Of a stretch of 54,002 nucleotides of DNA, positions 22,262 to 29,521 are shown one piece after another. Every line of letters starts with the position of its first letter. The first letter of the stretch is position 1. Under the pieces are notes generated by a model, which was given only the letters and a program-made list of their open reading frames with translations, searched no databases and was not told the origin of the DNA. Source of the DNA: Amphibacillus sp. MSJ-3 (GTDB lineage Bacteria > Bacillota > Bacilli > Bacillales > Amphibacillaceae); NCBI RefSeq assembly GCF_018919165.1, contig NZ_JAHLQM010000018.1, forward strand, positions 1 to 54,002, given 5' to 3'. Made by a program: the position numbers and the translations under genes.

Positions 22262-23948
22262 AAGCTATTGGCTAAACAGACAAGATCAATGGCTCACCAA
22301 CCAAGATAAAGAGGATGCCCGCCTATCTAAAAAGCTTGAAAAAGAATATCAGCGTACAGCTAAAGAGCTTGAGAAGGATATAGGAAACTATTTTAATCAA
22401 TATGGTCACGATAACGTGATTGAGTTTAGAACAATGCTTCAAGATTTGTCAGACGCTGATAGAAATCTACTCTTTCAAGATATGGATCGGTTTGCAGAGA
22501 AGTATCCACAATATTCCGATTTAATGCCCGTACGTGAGTCTATTTACCAGTTGAACAGGTTAGAAGGCTTACACTACTCAACTCAATTAAAATTGCTAGA
22601 ATTGGGCGCTATCGAGCAACAGGAGCTAGAAAAGCATTTAGAGAAAACCTACGGTAAACATTATAAAAACATGCTAAAGGAGCTTGGTATTGGCAATCAG
22701 TTTTTAGCAATTGACGATCAGACAATGAGAAATACACTTTTTAGCGGTTGGGTAAATGGGCAAAACTTTTCCAATCGTATCTGGTCAAATAAAGAACGAA
22801 TGTTGGAGCATATGCAGACGGTTTACCGTGACGGTTTAGCACGAGGCGATAATTATGCCAAGATGACAAAAGCCATTCGAGAGCGGTTTGAGGTAGGTGC
22901 ATCTGATGCAAAAAGGCTTGTATGGACTGAATCCTCTTTTATATTAAACCAAGCTCACACACAAGCCTATCAAAATGCAGGTGTAGAAGAATACGAGATT
23001 TCAGCCATTCGAGATCATAAAACTAGCCCTATTTGTCGTGAGATGGACGGGGAAAGGTTTAGATTTGATGAAATGGAAGTGGGATTGAATTTCCCGCCTT
23101 TTCATCCGTATTGCAGGACTACTTTTATTGGAATCATAGAAGATAAAGAACATGGGCAAGAAACTACAGAAATGTTTAAGAGTATTTATGATAACTGGGA
23201 TGGGAAAAACGTTAAAACTTTAGCTTCTAAAATTGTGGAATCTGAAGGCTTACCTTTAAAAGTTAATAGGCATAAAATTAATAATCATGGACAATGTAGG
23301 CTAAATCCTAGCAATAAAGAGATGGAAGTGTTGTCTTTTGAGATTAATAGTGGAGATGTTCGAGAAGTCGAATATCAAATAAAAACAGTTTTTCATGAGT
23401 TGTTCCACGCTAAATCGAATGGGGTTAATCAAGATATAAACCGCATAACTTTTGATAAATGGGCTTACATGGATGATGTTTTTGCTGAATCTACAGCCCA
23501 TTATATTACAAAAGCGATTGGAGTAGAAAGGGAAATTTCTCCAAGTTACGCAGGGCATTTAATAGAAACCCTACCAAGATTAAAACAGTTGCCCGAATTC
23601 AAGGACTGTAATTCTATAGCTGATTTTGGAAAAGTAGCAATGAAGTTCAGATATTCTGATTCACCTAATGCCGAATGGGGTACATTGTATGATAGACTAG
23701 AAGAAACCCAATACGATTTTACAGAATTCAGCAAGAACTATATTGAATATATTCAGAAAAATAAAGAAGACATAGTCGATAAATTGTTAGAGAACATGCC
23801 ACAAAACAAACCCTATAAAGATAGAATTATCGATGATGTAGCGTCAGCAATAAAAAGCATCGAATGGGGTTGGGCGTTCTCGGGTAGTGAAAAAATGATA
23901 TTCGAGAATGTCTTAGCTATCGCTATGAATAGAAAAGGGGTGAAATGA
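22245..23948 (+). CDS. Minor head protein (SPP1 gp7/MuF family) fused to a metallopeptidase-like C-terminal domain
   Basis: A protein of about 567 residues from ATG 22245. Residues 1-310 are an SPP1 gp7/Mu F head-morphogenesis protein, with WTESSFILNQAHTQAYQNAG, the IRDHKTSPICREMDG segment and FPPFHPYCRTTF. Gp7 itself is about 310 residues. The extra C-terminal part has VFHELFHAKS (H384-E385-x-x-H388) and FAESTAHY with E415, a gluzincin-like HExxH...E zinc site. MuF proteins with C-terminal toxin domains are a known polymorphic-toxin class packaged in phage heads and injected with DNA. The following overlapping small gene is a candidate immunity factor. Peptidase activity is inferred from motifs. 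Confidence 0.85.
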   Translation: MAKKNKSYWLNRQDQWLTNQDKEDARLSKKLEKEYQRTAKELEKDIGNYFNQYGHDNVIEFRTMLQDLSDADRNLLFQDMDRFAEKYPQYSDLMPVRESIYQLNRLEGLHYSTQLKLLELGAIEQQELEKHLEKTYGKHYKNMLKELGIGNQFLAIDDQTMRNTLFSGWVNGQNFSNRIWSNKERMLEHMQTVYRDGLARGDNYAKMTKAIRERFEVGASDAKRLVWTESSFILNQAHTQAYQNAGVEEYEISAIRDHKTSPICREMDGERFRFDEMEVGLNFPPFHPYCRTTFIGIIEDKEHGQETTEMFKSIYDNWDGKNVKTLASKIVESEGLPLKVNRHKINNHGQCRLNPSNKEMEVLSFEINSGDVREVEYQIKTVFHELFHAKSNGVNQDINRITFDKWAYMDDVFAESTAHYITKAIGVEREISPSYAGHLIETLPRLKQLPEFKDCNSIADFGKVAMKFRYSDSPNAEWGTLYDRLEETQYDFTEFSKNYIEYIQKNKEDIVDKLLENMPQNKPYKDRIIDDVASAIKSIEWGWAFSGSEKMIFENVLAIAMNRKGVK

Positions 23949-24151
23949 TGCCGATTTATATTCCGGATGAATGGGTCATTAATCAAGAAAATAAAGAAAA
24001 TATTTATGAAATTTTGGCTAAGTATTATCACACGGATTTAATGTATGAGGGCAATCAAGACAACGCAGATAAAGCTAAAAAGGAATTAACGGAAATTGGC
24101 GAAACGATCATTATAGAGAAACTTGAAGATGGGACGATAATAGTGAATTAA
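23945..24151 (+). CDS. Small acidic protein coupled to the MuF-peptidase gene; candidate immunity protein
   Basis: The 68-residue protein (MMPIYIPDEWVINQENKENI...) overlaps the end of the minor head gene (ATGA-type junction), preceded by AAAGGGGTGA. It is helical with a short beta end (ETIIIEKLEDGTIIVN) and negatively charged. Head-gene operons do not normally carry a gene here, and the cassette closes with a terminator, so a cytoplasmic inhibitor of the fused peptidase domain is a reasonable reading. I do not recognise a family. Confidence 0.6.
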   Translation: MMPIYIPDEWVINQENKENIYEILAKYYHTDLMYEGNQDNADKAKKELTEIGETIIIEKLEDGTIIVN

Positions 24152-24188
24152 GCACTGGGCGCAAAAATGCGCTGAGTGCTATTTTTAT
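24151..24188 (+). terminator. Terminator after the MuF-peptidase/small gene cassette
   Basis: AGCACTGGGCGCA (24151-24163) pairs with TGCGCTGAGTGCT (24168-24180), with an internal mismatch, followed by ATTTTTATAT. A strong terminator inside the head operon is unexpected and would reduce read-through to scaffold and capsid genes. Confidence 0.8.
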
Positions 24189-24216
24189 ATCTAATTTTAA
24201 GGATGGGGGTGGTTGA

Positions 24217-24537
24217 GTGACACCAAACAAAGTAGATGTAGCAGGGATTAATTATGACGTTATTTTAGTTAATGGATTAGCGGAAGACCATAATTTAATA
24301 GGTCAGGTTATTTACGAAAAGGGAATTATCAAAATTGATGCGGACATATGTCAAGACAAAAAAGAACAAGTATTTGTCCATGAGCTACTTCATGCGATTT
24401 TTACTGAGGCTGGCTATGACAAACAGGACGAGGATATGGTTAATCGCCTTGGAATTGTCCTTTATCAAGTGCTTAAAAGCAATAAACTCTACTTTGGGAA
24501 TGCTGAAATTCCATACAGACCTGAAGGATCTGCTTAG
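24217..24537 (+). CDS. Small HExxH zinc-peptidase-like phage protein, 106 aa
   Basis: H55-E56-L-L-H59 (VFVHELLHAIFTEAG) gives a minimal metal site in a short protein resembling ImmA/IrrE-like and other small phage zinc peptidases found in late operons of Firmicutes phages. GTG 24217 follows GATGGGGGTGG. It lies in its own small transcription block, between the terminators at 24151 and 24565. Substrate unknown. It shares no clear sequence with the upstream peptidase domain beyond the metal motif. Confidence 0.75.
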   Translation: MTPNKVDVAGINYDVILVNGLAEDHNLIGQVIYEKGIIKIDADICQDKKEQVFVHELLHAIFTEAGYDKQDEDMVNRLGIVLYQVLKSNKLYFGNAEIPYRPEGSA

Positions 24538-24564
24538 GAAGGAGTGTGATCCACTATCTCGGTG

Positions 24565-24589
24565 ACAGCTTACGTTAGCTGTATTTTTT
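24565..24589 (+). terminator. Terminator before the scaffold gene
   Basis: ACAGCT (24565-24570) and AGCTGT (24577-24582) pair around TACGTT, followed by ATTTTTTA. It again separates accessory genes from the scaffold-capsid genes. Confidence 0.7.
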
Positions 24590-24599
24590 ATGCCCAAAA

Positions 24600-24666
24600 C
24601 ATGCTCAAGGCTTTAAAAGGTGCAAGGCTTGACCCGAACATGCCCAAGTCGTAAAACTGTGCAAGG
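24600..24666 (+). repeat. Imperfect 28-bp direct repeats in the scaffold leader
   Basis: Two related units at 24600-24627 and 24639-24666 share CATGCYCAAG at the start, TAAAA in the middle and GTGCAAGG at the end. They lie in the leader between the terminator and the scaffold start, so they may be a regulator binding array or leader RNA structure. Confidence 0.5.
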
Positions 24667-24707
24667 AATAATCGTCAACAAAGACGTTAAAAAAGGAGCT
24701 TTTAGAA

Positions 24708-25403
24708 ATGACAATTGATGAGATTAAAAAAATAGCAGAAAGCACGCCTTATTCTGTCGGGGATATAGCTTCAAGTCTAAATTTTAGAGCAGAACAGGGC
24801 TTACCGCTTGACCTACAATTCTTTTCTGATCCAGAGGATGAAGAAATTCTAGAAGATGATCCAAAAGATAAACCAGAGGATACAGAAAGTGAAGAAAAAG
24901 AGGAAAAGGGTGAGGAAACCGTTACTTTAACTCAAGCTCAGCTCGATAAAATGTTAGCCGATAGAGAGAAACGAGCTTTGAAGGATAAAGAGAAAGCTGT
25001 TCAGGAAGCTGAGAAATTAGCCAAAATGAATACTGAACAAAAGCGGGAGTACGAGCTTGAAAAGTTAAAACGTGAGAATGAAGAGTTAAAAGCCTCTCAA
25101 AATCGTTTTGAACTAGGTAAAACAGCAACTGCTATTTTAGCTGAATCAGGCATTGTCGCTAATGATGAAATTCTTGATTTCGTGGTCAGAGAAGATGCTG
25201 AGAAAACAAATGATGCTGTCAAGGCTTTTACTGATCTTGTAAACAAAGTCTCAGATGGAAAAATGAAAGAAAAGCTAAAAGGGAAGCCACCTAAAAAACA
25301 GACAGGTAGAGTCGGAGCTATGTCAAAAGAAGATATTTTAAACATTAGGGATGGAGCAGAGCGTATTAAGGCTATTCAAGAAAATTCGCATCTATTCCAA
25401 TAA
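24708..25403 (+). CDS. Capsid scaffolding protein (DUF4355-like)
   Basis: The 231-residue protein has an acidic low-complexity region (about 42-75), a long coiled coil (about 80-140, DREKRALKDKEKAVQEAEKL) and a basic C-terminal segment before QENSHLFQ. This is the standard scaffold design, with the C-terminus contacting the capsid protein. An LPLDLQFFS motif (about 34-42) matches the usual start (LQFFA) of such scaffolds, so residues 1-33 are an unusual N-terminal extension. RBS AAAGGAG. Confidence 0.85.
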   Translation: MTIDEIKKIAESTPYSVGDIASSLNFRAEQGLPLDLQFFSDPEDEEILEDDPKDKPEDTESEEKEEKGEETVTLTQAQLDKMLADREKRALKDKEKAVQEAEKLAKMNTEQKREYELEKLKRENEELKASQNRFELGKTATAILAESGIVANDEILDFVVREDAEKTNDAVKAFTDLVNKVSDGKMKEKLKGKPPKKQTGRVGAMSKEDILNIRDGAERIKAIQENSHLFQ

Positions 25404-25420
25404 AATTAGGAGGAATTTAA

Positions 25421-26287
25421 ATGCCAGAAGAAAATTTAACAAGAGATTTAGGAACAGCGTTATCCATTGATTTTACAGAAAGATTTGGACAACGATTTAA
25501 AACGTTGTATGAGCTTTTAGGAATTGAACGACGTCTACCAATGCCAGCAGGAACGATTATCAAGACGTACACCTCATCTGTCACTTTAGATGGCACAGAA
25601 GTTGAACCGGGTGCGGTTATCCCGCTATCAGAAGTCGTATTAGAAGATGGCCCTACTCAAGAGTTAACTTGGAATAAAAAACGTAAAGCAGTGCCAATGG
25701 AAGATATTCAGAAGTTTGGTTTTAGCCGTGCGATTACTTTGACCGATACTAAGTTTATCAATGAGATCCAAAAAGGGATTCGTACTAAGCTGTTAGATCA
25801 ATTGGCCACAGGTACGGGTGAAGCAACAGGCGAAGGCCTACAAGAGGTTATGGCTAACGCTTGGGCGGCGGTTACAGCTAAATTTGATGAAGATGATGTT
25901 CAAGTCATCTCATTCATCAACCCATTTGATGCGGCCGATTATCTAGGGAAAGCGAATATCACTACTCAGAGCGCTTTTGGCATGACTTATATCCAAGACT
26001 TTTTAAATAACCGTGTGGTATTTATGCATGGGGATATCCCAAAAGGTACGATTTACTCTACTGCAGTAGATAACTTGGTTATTGCTTATGCAACGATGAA
26101 TGGCGGTGAGGTCAATAAAGCCTTTGACTTTACGACTGATCCAACAGGGTTGATTGGTGTTACGCATGACATAAATAAACAACGCTTAACCGCTGAAACA
26201 GTTACAGCTTACGGGATTGTATTATTTGCAGAACGCATTGATGGTGTGGTAGTTGGTACGATCGCTAACGGAGGTGTAGAAGGATAA
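25421..26287 (+). CDS. Major capsid protein
   Basis: A 288-residue protein directly after the scaffold, with AGGAGG upstream. The sequence fits an HK97-fold capsid protein of the N4-gp56/DUF5309-like siphovirus type, with an N-terminal arm (NLTRDLGTALSIDFTERFGQ), a central EVVLEDGPTQELTWNKK loop and ADYLGKANITTQSAFG. Identity is supported mainly by position and length; the fold assignment is inference. Confidence 0.85.
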   Translation: MPEENLTRDLGTALSIDFTERFGQRFKTLYELLGIERRLPMPAGTIIKTYTSSVTLDGTEVEPGAVIPLSEVVLEDGPTQELTWNKKRKAVPMEDIQKFGFSRAITLTDTKFINEIQKGIRTKLLDQLATGTGEATGEGLQEVMANAWAAVTAKFDEDDVQVISFINPFDAADYLGKANITTQSAFGMTYIQDFLNNRVVFMHGDIPKGTIYSTAVDNLVIAYATMNGGEVNKAFDFTTDPTGLIGVTHDINKQRLTAETVTAYGIVLFAERIDGVVVGTIANGGVEG

Positions 26288-26808
26288 TGAGTACATTTAA
26301 AGCTCTAGTCACAGAAGACGTTGCACCTAATCGATTGCTATCACTTGCAGGGGGTAATGGAGTGCCAAAAATCTCTATTACTCCTGCAGGTGGTACACCT
26401 GATTTCAGATCCACTGGAGCCTTAAGTGCGGACAGTGAAGTAACTGTTACGTTAAAAAATAATCCAGTGTGGCAAGTTGAAGCGGGGGAAGATTTATCAG
26501 CCGGAACGTATGTGGAAGTTGGTGAAGGTGGTGTACTCGTTGCATCTGAATCTACCGGAATTGGATATGTAGCTGAAGCCGTTGAAGAAGGTGGGCTTGC
26601 TAAACTGGTGAGAAAAGCAAGCGGTGGAGCAGGTGAACGTGGTCCTCAAGGTCCAAAAGGCGATAAAGGAGAACCTGGAGAAAAAGGACCTAAAGGGGAC
26701 AAAGGAGATCCTGGTGCTGATGGTAAGGATGGCACAAATGGTAAAGATGCAGAACCACAATTCACAGCTGAGCAAGTGACTGCTCTACTTGCTTTACTTG
26801 AAGCATAG
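26287..26808 (+). CDS. Head decoration-like protein with collagen-like repeats
   Basis: Residues 1-115 form a beta-rich domain (VEAGEDLSAGTYVEVGEGGVLV) typical of DUF2190-like capsid decoration proteins. Residues about 116-153 are G-X-Y collagen repeats (GERGPQGPKGDKGEPG onward, about 12 triplets), followed by a short helix (FTAEQVTALLALLEA) that could drive trimerisation. It overlaps the capsid gene stop by one base. The collagen-like fibre probably projects from the capsid surface. Confidence 0.75.
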   Translation: MSTFKALVTEDVAPNRLLSLAGGNGVPKISITPAGGTPDFRSTGALSADSEVTVTLKNNPVWQVEAGEDLSAGTYVEVGEGGVLVASESTGIGYVAEAVEEGGLAKLVRKASGGAGERGPQGPKGDKGEPGEKGPKGDKGDPGADGKDGTNGKDAEPQFTAEQVTALLALLEA

Positions 26809-26823
26809 AAAAGCGGTGATTAA

Positions 26824-27156
26824 ATGTTAGACCGTATAAAAATTCGTAAGCCTGATGTTGATGACTTACTAGCAGATGAATTTATCAGAACAGCTAAAGA
26901 CCGAATTTTGCTACGTGCGGGACTTAAAAAAGACGAGTTTCCAAGCGAATTAGAATCGATCTGTGTAGAAGTTGTAACAGCTATGATCAATCGACATGAG
27001 ATGAATCACGAGGGCGTTGACAGTGAATCTGTTGACGTCTTTTCTGTTAAATTTATTAATAGTTTGCTAGATGAGTACGATCAAGAATTGCAGTCTTATA
27101 AAGGCATGATAGATGATGAGGAAGACGAAAAAAGAGGGGTTGTGAGGTTTTTATGA
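26824..27156 (+). CDS. Head-tail connector protein (gp6-like)
   Basis: The 110-residue helical protein (ADEFIRTAKDRILLRAGL; VVTAMINRHEMNHEGVDSESVDVFSVKF) matches the DNA-packaging/connector family of siphoviruses, the adaptor ring under the portal (SPP1 gp15 equivalent). It is followed by the head-closure protein with a 4-bp overlap. Assignment rests on pattern and order. Confidence 0.75.
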   Translation: MLDRIKIRKPDVDDLLADEFIRTAKDRILLRAGLKKDEFPSELESICVEVVTAMINRHEMNHEGVDSESVDVFSVKFINSLLDEYDQELQSYKGMIDDEEDEKRGVVRFL

Positions 27157-27461
27157 GATTGGAACCCATTAAACTCTTTTCACTTGAGGAAATAGGTCGA
27201 GATGAGTTAAACAACCCAATAAAAGAACCCGTTTTAATCGGTTTATACAAAGGTGCGATTACCCAGTGGACAACTGAGGAAATCGCCCTTTTAGATCGAG
27301 AAATAACCCAATCCCAAAGAAAACTATTAACGGATGCCCCTAAAAACGTCATAAAACATGCTGAGAGGGTTGAAGTGGAAGAGATGACTTATACCCTTAT
27401 CGACACCAAAAGCGACTTCAAGCGTTGGCGATTAGTCCACGTAAAAGAGTTTAGACCATGA
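27153..27461 (+). CDS. Head closure (stopper) protein
   Basis: The 102-residue beta-rich protein in the second connector position corresponds to SPP1 gp16-type head closure proteins. It overlaps both neighbours by 4 bp, typical of coupled connector genes. Sequence motifs are weak, so the call rests mainly on synteny and size. Confidence 0.65.
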   Translation: MRLEPIKLFSLEEIGRDELNNPIKEPVLIGLYKGAITQWTTEEIALLDREITQSQRKLLTDAPKNVIKHAERVEVEEMTYTLIDTKSDFKRWRLVHVKEFRP

Positions 27462-27811
27462 TTAGATATGAATGGCTAGGTGTTGAAGATTTAGCTAATG
27501 CTTTACGAAAAAAGAGTGAGACTGATTACCGTAAAGTCGAACGCAAAAACATCCTAGAGATGAGAAACAGGGCAGTAAGTTCGTCTAATCCATCCAGTGG
27601 GGGAACGCCAGTCGATACGTCTGAATTAAGACTAAGCGCATCTGTTGGTGGCGATGTGTTTGGTTACACGAAAGACTATGCCCCTCACGTGGAATTCGGC
27701 CACAGGCTTGTTGGTGGTGGGTATGTTGGGGGTCAATATTACTTGAGGTCTAACGTAAATATCCAACAGCCTATTTTTAAACAAGATTTAATAACAGAAA
27801 TGAGGAAATGA
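27458..27811 (+). CDS. HK97 gp10-like tail component
   Basis: The 117-residue protein with PVDTSELRLSASV and DYAPHVEFGHRL matches the HK97-gp10 family (tail completion). The G-rich VGGGYVGGQYYLRSNV stretch before the final helix is typical. It lies between the head closure and tail terminator genes as expected. Confidence 0.82.
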   Translation: MIRYEWLGVEDLANALRKKSETDYRKVERKNILEMRNRAVSSSNPSSGGTPVDTSELRLSASVGGDVFGYTKDYAPHVEFGHRLVGGGYVGGQYYLRSNVNIQQPIFKQDLITEMRK

Positions 27812-27812
27812 T

Positions 27813-28223
27813 ATGCTAAAAAAGTTATCCTTACTCGATTTGCATGCACCCATTCAAAATAGGATCCACGAGGGGACACATTTGCAATGTTTAGACGACA
27901 TTCCGAAAGATGAGCCCGCCCCTTTTTGTTATTTAGAGTTTGTTGGCTCAACACCAAGAAATACAAAGACCATGTTCGTGCATGAATACTTAGTGCACGT
28001 CCACATTTTATCTGAACCAGGATCAAGTGTACCCCACTATAAAAACATCCAATCAGTTGATGAGGCTTTGACAGAGTACATCAAGTTACCTGAGGGCTAT
28101 GAGTTGTGGGGACAAACGGAAAGCGGGCTGATCTCGAATTACGAAGAGCCTGAAACGAAAGAAAGACATGCTGTATTGGCTTTTGTTTTTAAAGTCTCAT
28201 ATGGCTTTAAAGTTAAAATTTAA
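27813..28223 (+). CDS. Tail terminator protein
   Basis: A 136-residue alpha/beta protein (PAPFCYLEFVGSTPRNTKTM; YLVHVHILSEPG) of the type found before the major tail protein, where it caps the tail tube (SPP1 gp17/lambda gpU position; DUF5072-like). Family identity is moderately sure; position and length agree. Confidence 0.72.
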   Translation: MLKKLSLLDLHAPIQNRIHEGTHLQCLDDIPKDEPAPFCYLEFVGSTPRNTKTMFVHEYLVHVHILSEPGSSVPHYKNIQSVDEALTEYIKLPEGYELWGQTESGLISNYEEPETKERHAVLAFVFKVSYGFKVKI

Positions 28224-28238
28224 AGGAGGAAGATAGCA

Positions 28239-28754
28239 ATGGCTTTTGAAGATAATTTATATTGTGATTTTAGTGGCACAGCAACAAAAGCGGTAGCGGG
28301 TAAGGATATCCTACTTGCTGTTTTTAATGCAACAGGGGATAAACTCCTTGCCGTAGCGGGACAACAAGGTTTAACGATTAACCGATCTAAAGATTCAATT
28401 GAGGTAACTTCCAAGGACACTAAAGGTGGTTGGAAGGCTAAAATTGGTGGAATGAAAGAATGGTCAATTGACAATGATGGGCTTTATGTAGGTGATGATG
28501 AATCACATAGAACACTGACCAAGTCCTTTGATGATGACGAATTTGTTTGCCTGAAGGTCATTAACCAAAAGACAAAAGAGGCTATGTTTGGTGGGCTAGC
28601 AATCGTTACAGATTATCCAATTGAAGCCCCATTTGATGATGCAGTCACTTACTCTGTTAGTTTAGAGGGTAATGGTGCACTAGTTGATCTAACCACAGAA
28701 AATGCTGACCTTATGCCCGGTGAAGATGACAAGGGCGGGGAAGTAGAAGGCTAA
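28239..28754 (+). CDS. Major tail protein (tail tube)
   Basis: The 171-residue beta-rich protein (LTINRSKDSIEVTSKDTKGGWKAKIGGMKEW, given for residues about 47-77) is typical of the TP901-1-type major tail protein family that stacks into the tail tube. AAAGGAGGA upstream marks high expression. It precedes the frameshifted chaperones and tape measure, the invariant siphovirus order. Confidence 0.88.
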   Translation: MAFEDNLYCDFSGTATKAVAGKDILLAVFNATGDKLLAVAGQQGLTINRSKDSIEVTSKDTKGGWKAKIGGMKEWSIDNDGLYVGDDESHRTLTKSFDDDEFVCLKVINQKTKEAMFGGLAIVTDYPIEAPFDDAVTYSVSLEGNGALVDLTTENADLMPGEDDKGGEVEG

Positions 28755-28771
28755 AAGAGAGGGGAATTTAA

Positions 28772-29074
28772 ATGTTTGAAGTTGATGGAAATACACTCGA
28801 TTTACGATTTAATACACAAAAAATTAAAAATGTTGAGGCTTTACTTAAAATATCAGTTATGAATGAGCTGAGAAACACTCAAGGTCTGTTATCCTTTCAC
28901 GTTTTAGAAGGCTTGTTTGTTATTGGATTGTTTGATGCTACTGAAGAAAAGGCGGTTAACGGCAAGAAAGCACAAGACATCTTTGAGAGCCTTTTAAGAT
29001 CAGAAGGTTACGAAAATATTTGTGCGGCGGTTGTTACAAAACTTCAAGAAGATTTGGGTTTTTTGTTCCGCTAG
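28772..29074 (+). CDS. Tail assembly chaperone G (zero-frame product)
   Basis: A 100-residue protein between the major tail protein and tape measure, the position of lambda gpG. Near its end the message carries GGGTTTTTTG (29056-29065) in the zero frame, two overlapping X-XXY-YYZ slippery heptamers. A -1 slip extends it into the 29020-29517 frame. The short form ends at TAG 29072. Chaperones G and GT coat the tape measure during tail assembly and are absent from virions. Confidence 0.88.
   Translation: MFEVDGNTLDLRFNTQKIKNVEALLKISVMNELRNTQGLLSFHVLEGLFVIGLFDATEEKAVNGKKAQDIFESLLRSEGYENICAAVVTKLQEDLGFLFR
29056..29065 (+). promoter_or_regulatory. Programmed -1 frameshift site
   Basis: In the zero frame the codons read TTG GGT TTT TTG, giving slippery heptamers G-GGT-TTT (29056-29062) and T-TTT-TTG (29059-29065). 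After a one-base slip the ribosome continues TTT GTT CCG CTA GAG into the downstream frame, past the TAG at 29072. Confidence 0.88.
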
Positions 29075-29517
29075 AGCTTGTAGAGTACAAGTATTTTGAC
29101 GCAGGATCTAGTGAGCCGATTACGGATAAACAAAAGGAGTTAGCAAAAATAGCAGGATCTTATGCCACAGAGCGGGATCTTGCTTTTTTTGTTGTCAATT
29201 TTGGCTTCAATAAGCAGGATTATAACGAATTAACTGAATTAGAAAAAATGTTTATCAGAAAAGAGTATGAATCGAAGTTGGTCAACGATATGACTCATAT
29301 CAGAAATGCTGTACTGAACGCAGTTAATAATGCTTTACGTAAGAAAAATAAGAAATTTATTGAGCTCTTTAAGAAGAAAAATGAAAAGGTTGACCTGGAG
29401 TACAACTTAAAAGCAGTTGATGTCATTACTGAGATTGAGGAACGGGATGGTAAGTCTTGGGTTGATAAGATTTATCAAGCTTCTGGACTCAAAAAGCCAC
29501 AACGAGAAGCGGGGTGA
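29059..29517 (+). CDS. Tail assembly chaperone GT, T segment (reached by -1 frameshift)
   Basis: This frame is open from 29020 but has no ribosome binding site there. Sense sequence resumes at the slippery site (FFVPLELVEYKYFDAGSSEP...). The fused G-T product would be about 248 residues. The T part is helical and basic (LRKKNKKFIELFKKKNEKV), suitable for binding the tape measure protein. It should be read as the extension of the 28772 gene. Confidence 0.85.
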   Translation, partial: FFVPLELVEYKYFDAGSSEPITDKQKELAKIAGSYATERDLAFFVVNFGFNKQDYNELTELEKMFIRKEYESKLVNDMTHIRNAVLNAVNNALRKKNKKFIELFKKKNEKVDLEYNLKAVDVITEIEERDGKSWVDKIYQASGLKKPQREAG

Positions 29518-29521
29518 TTGA

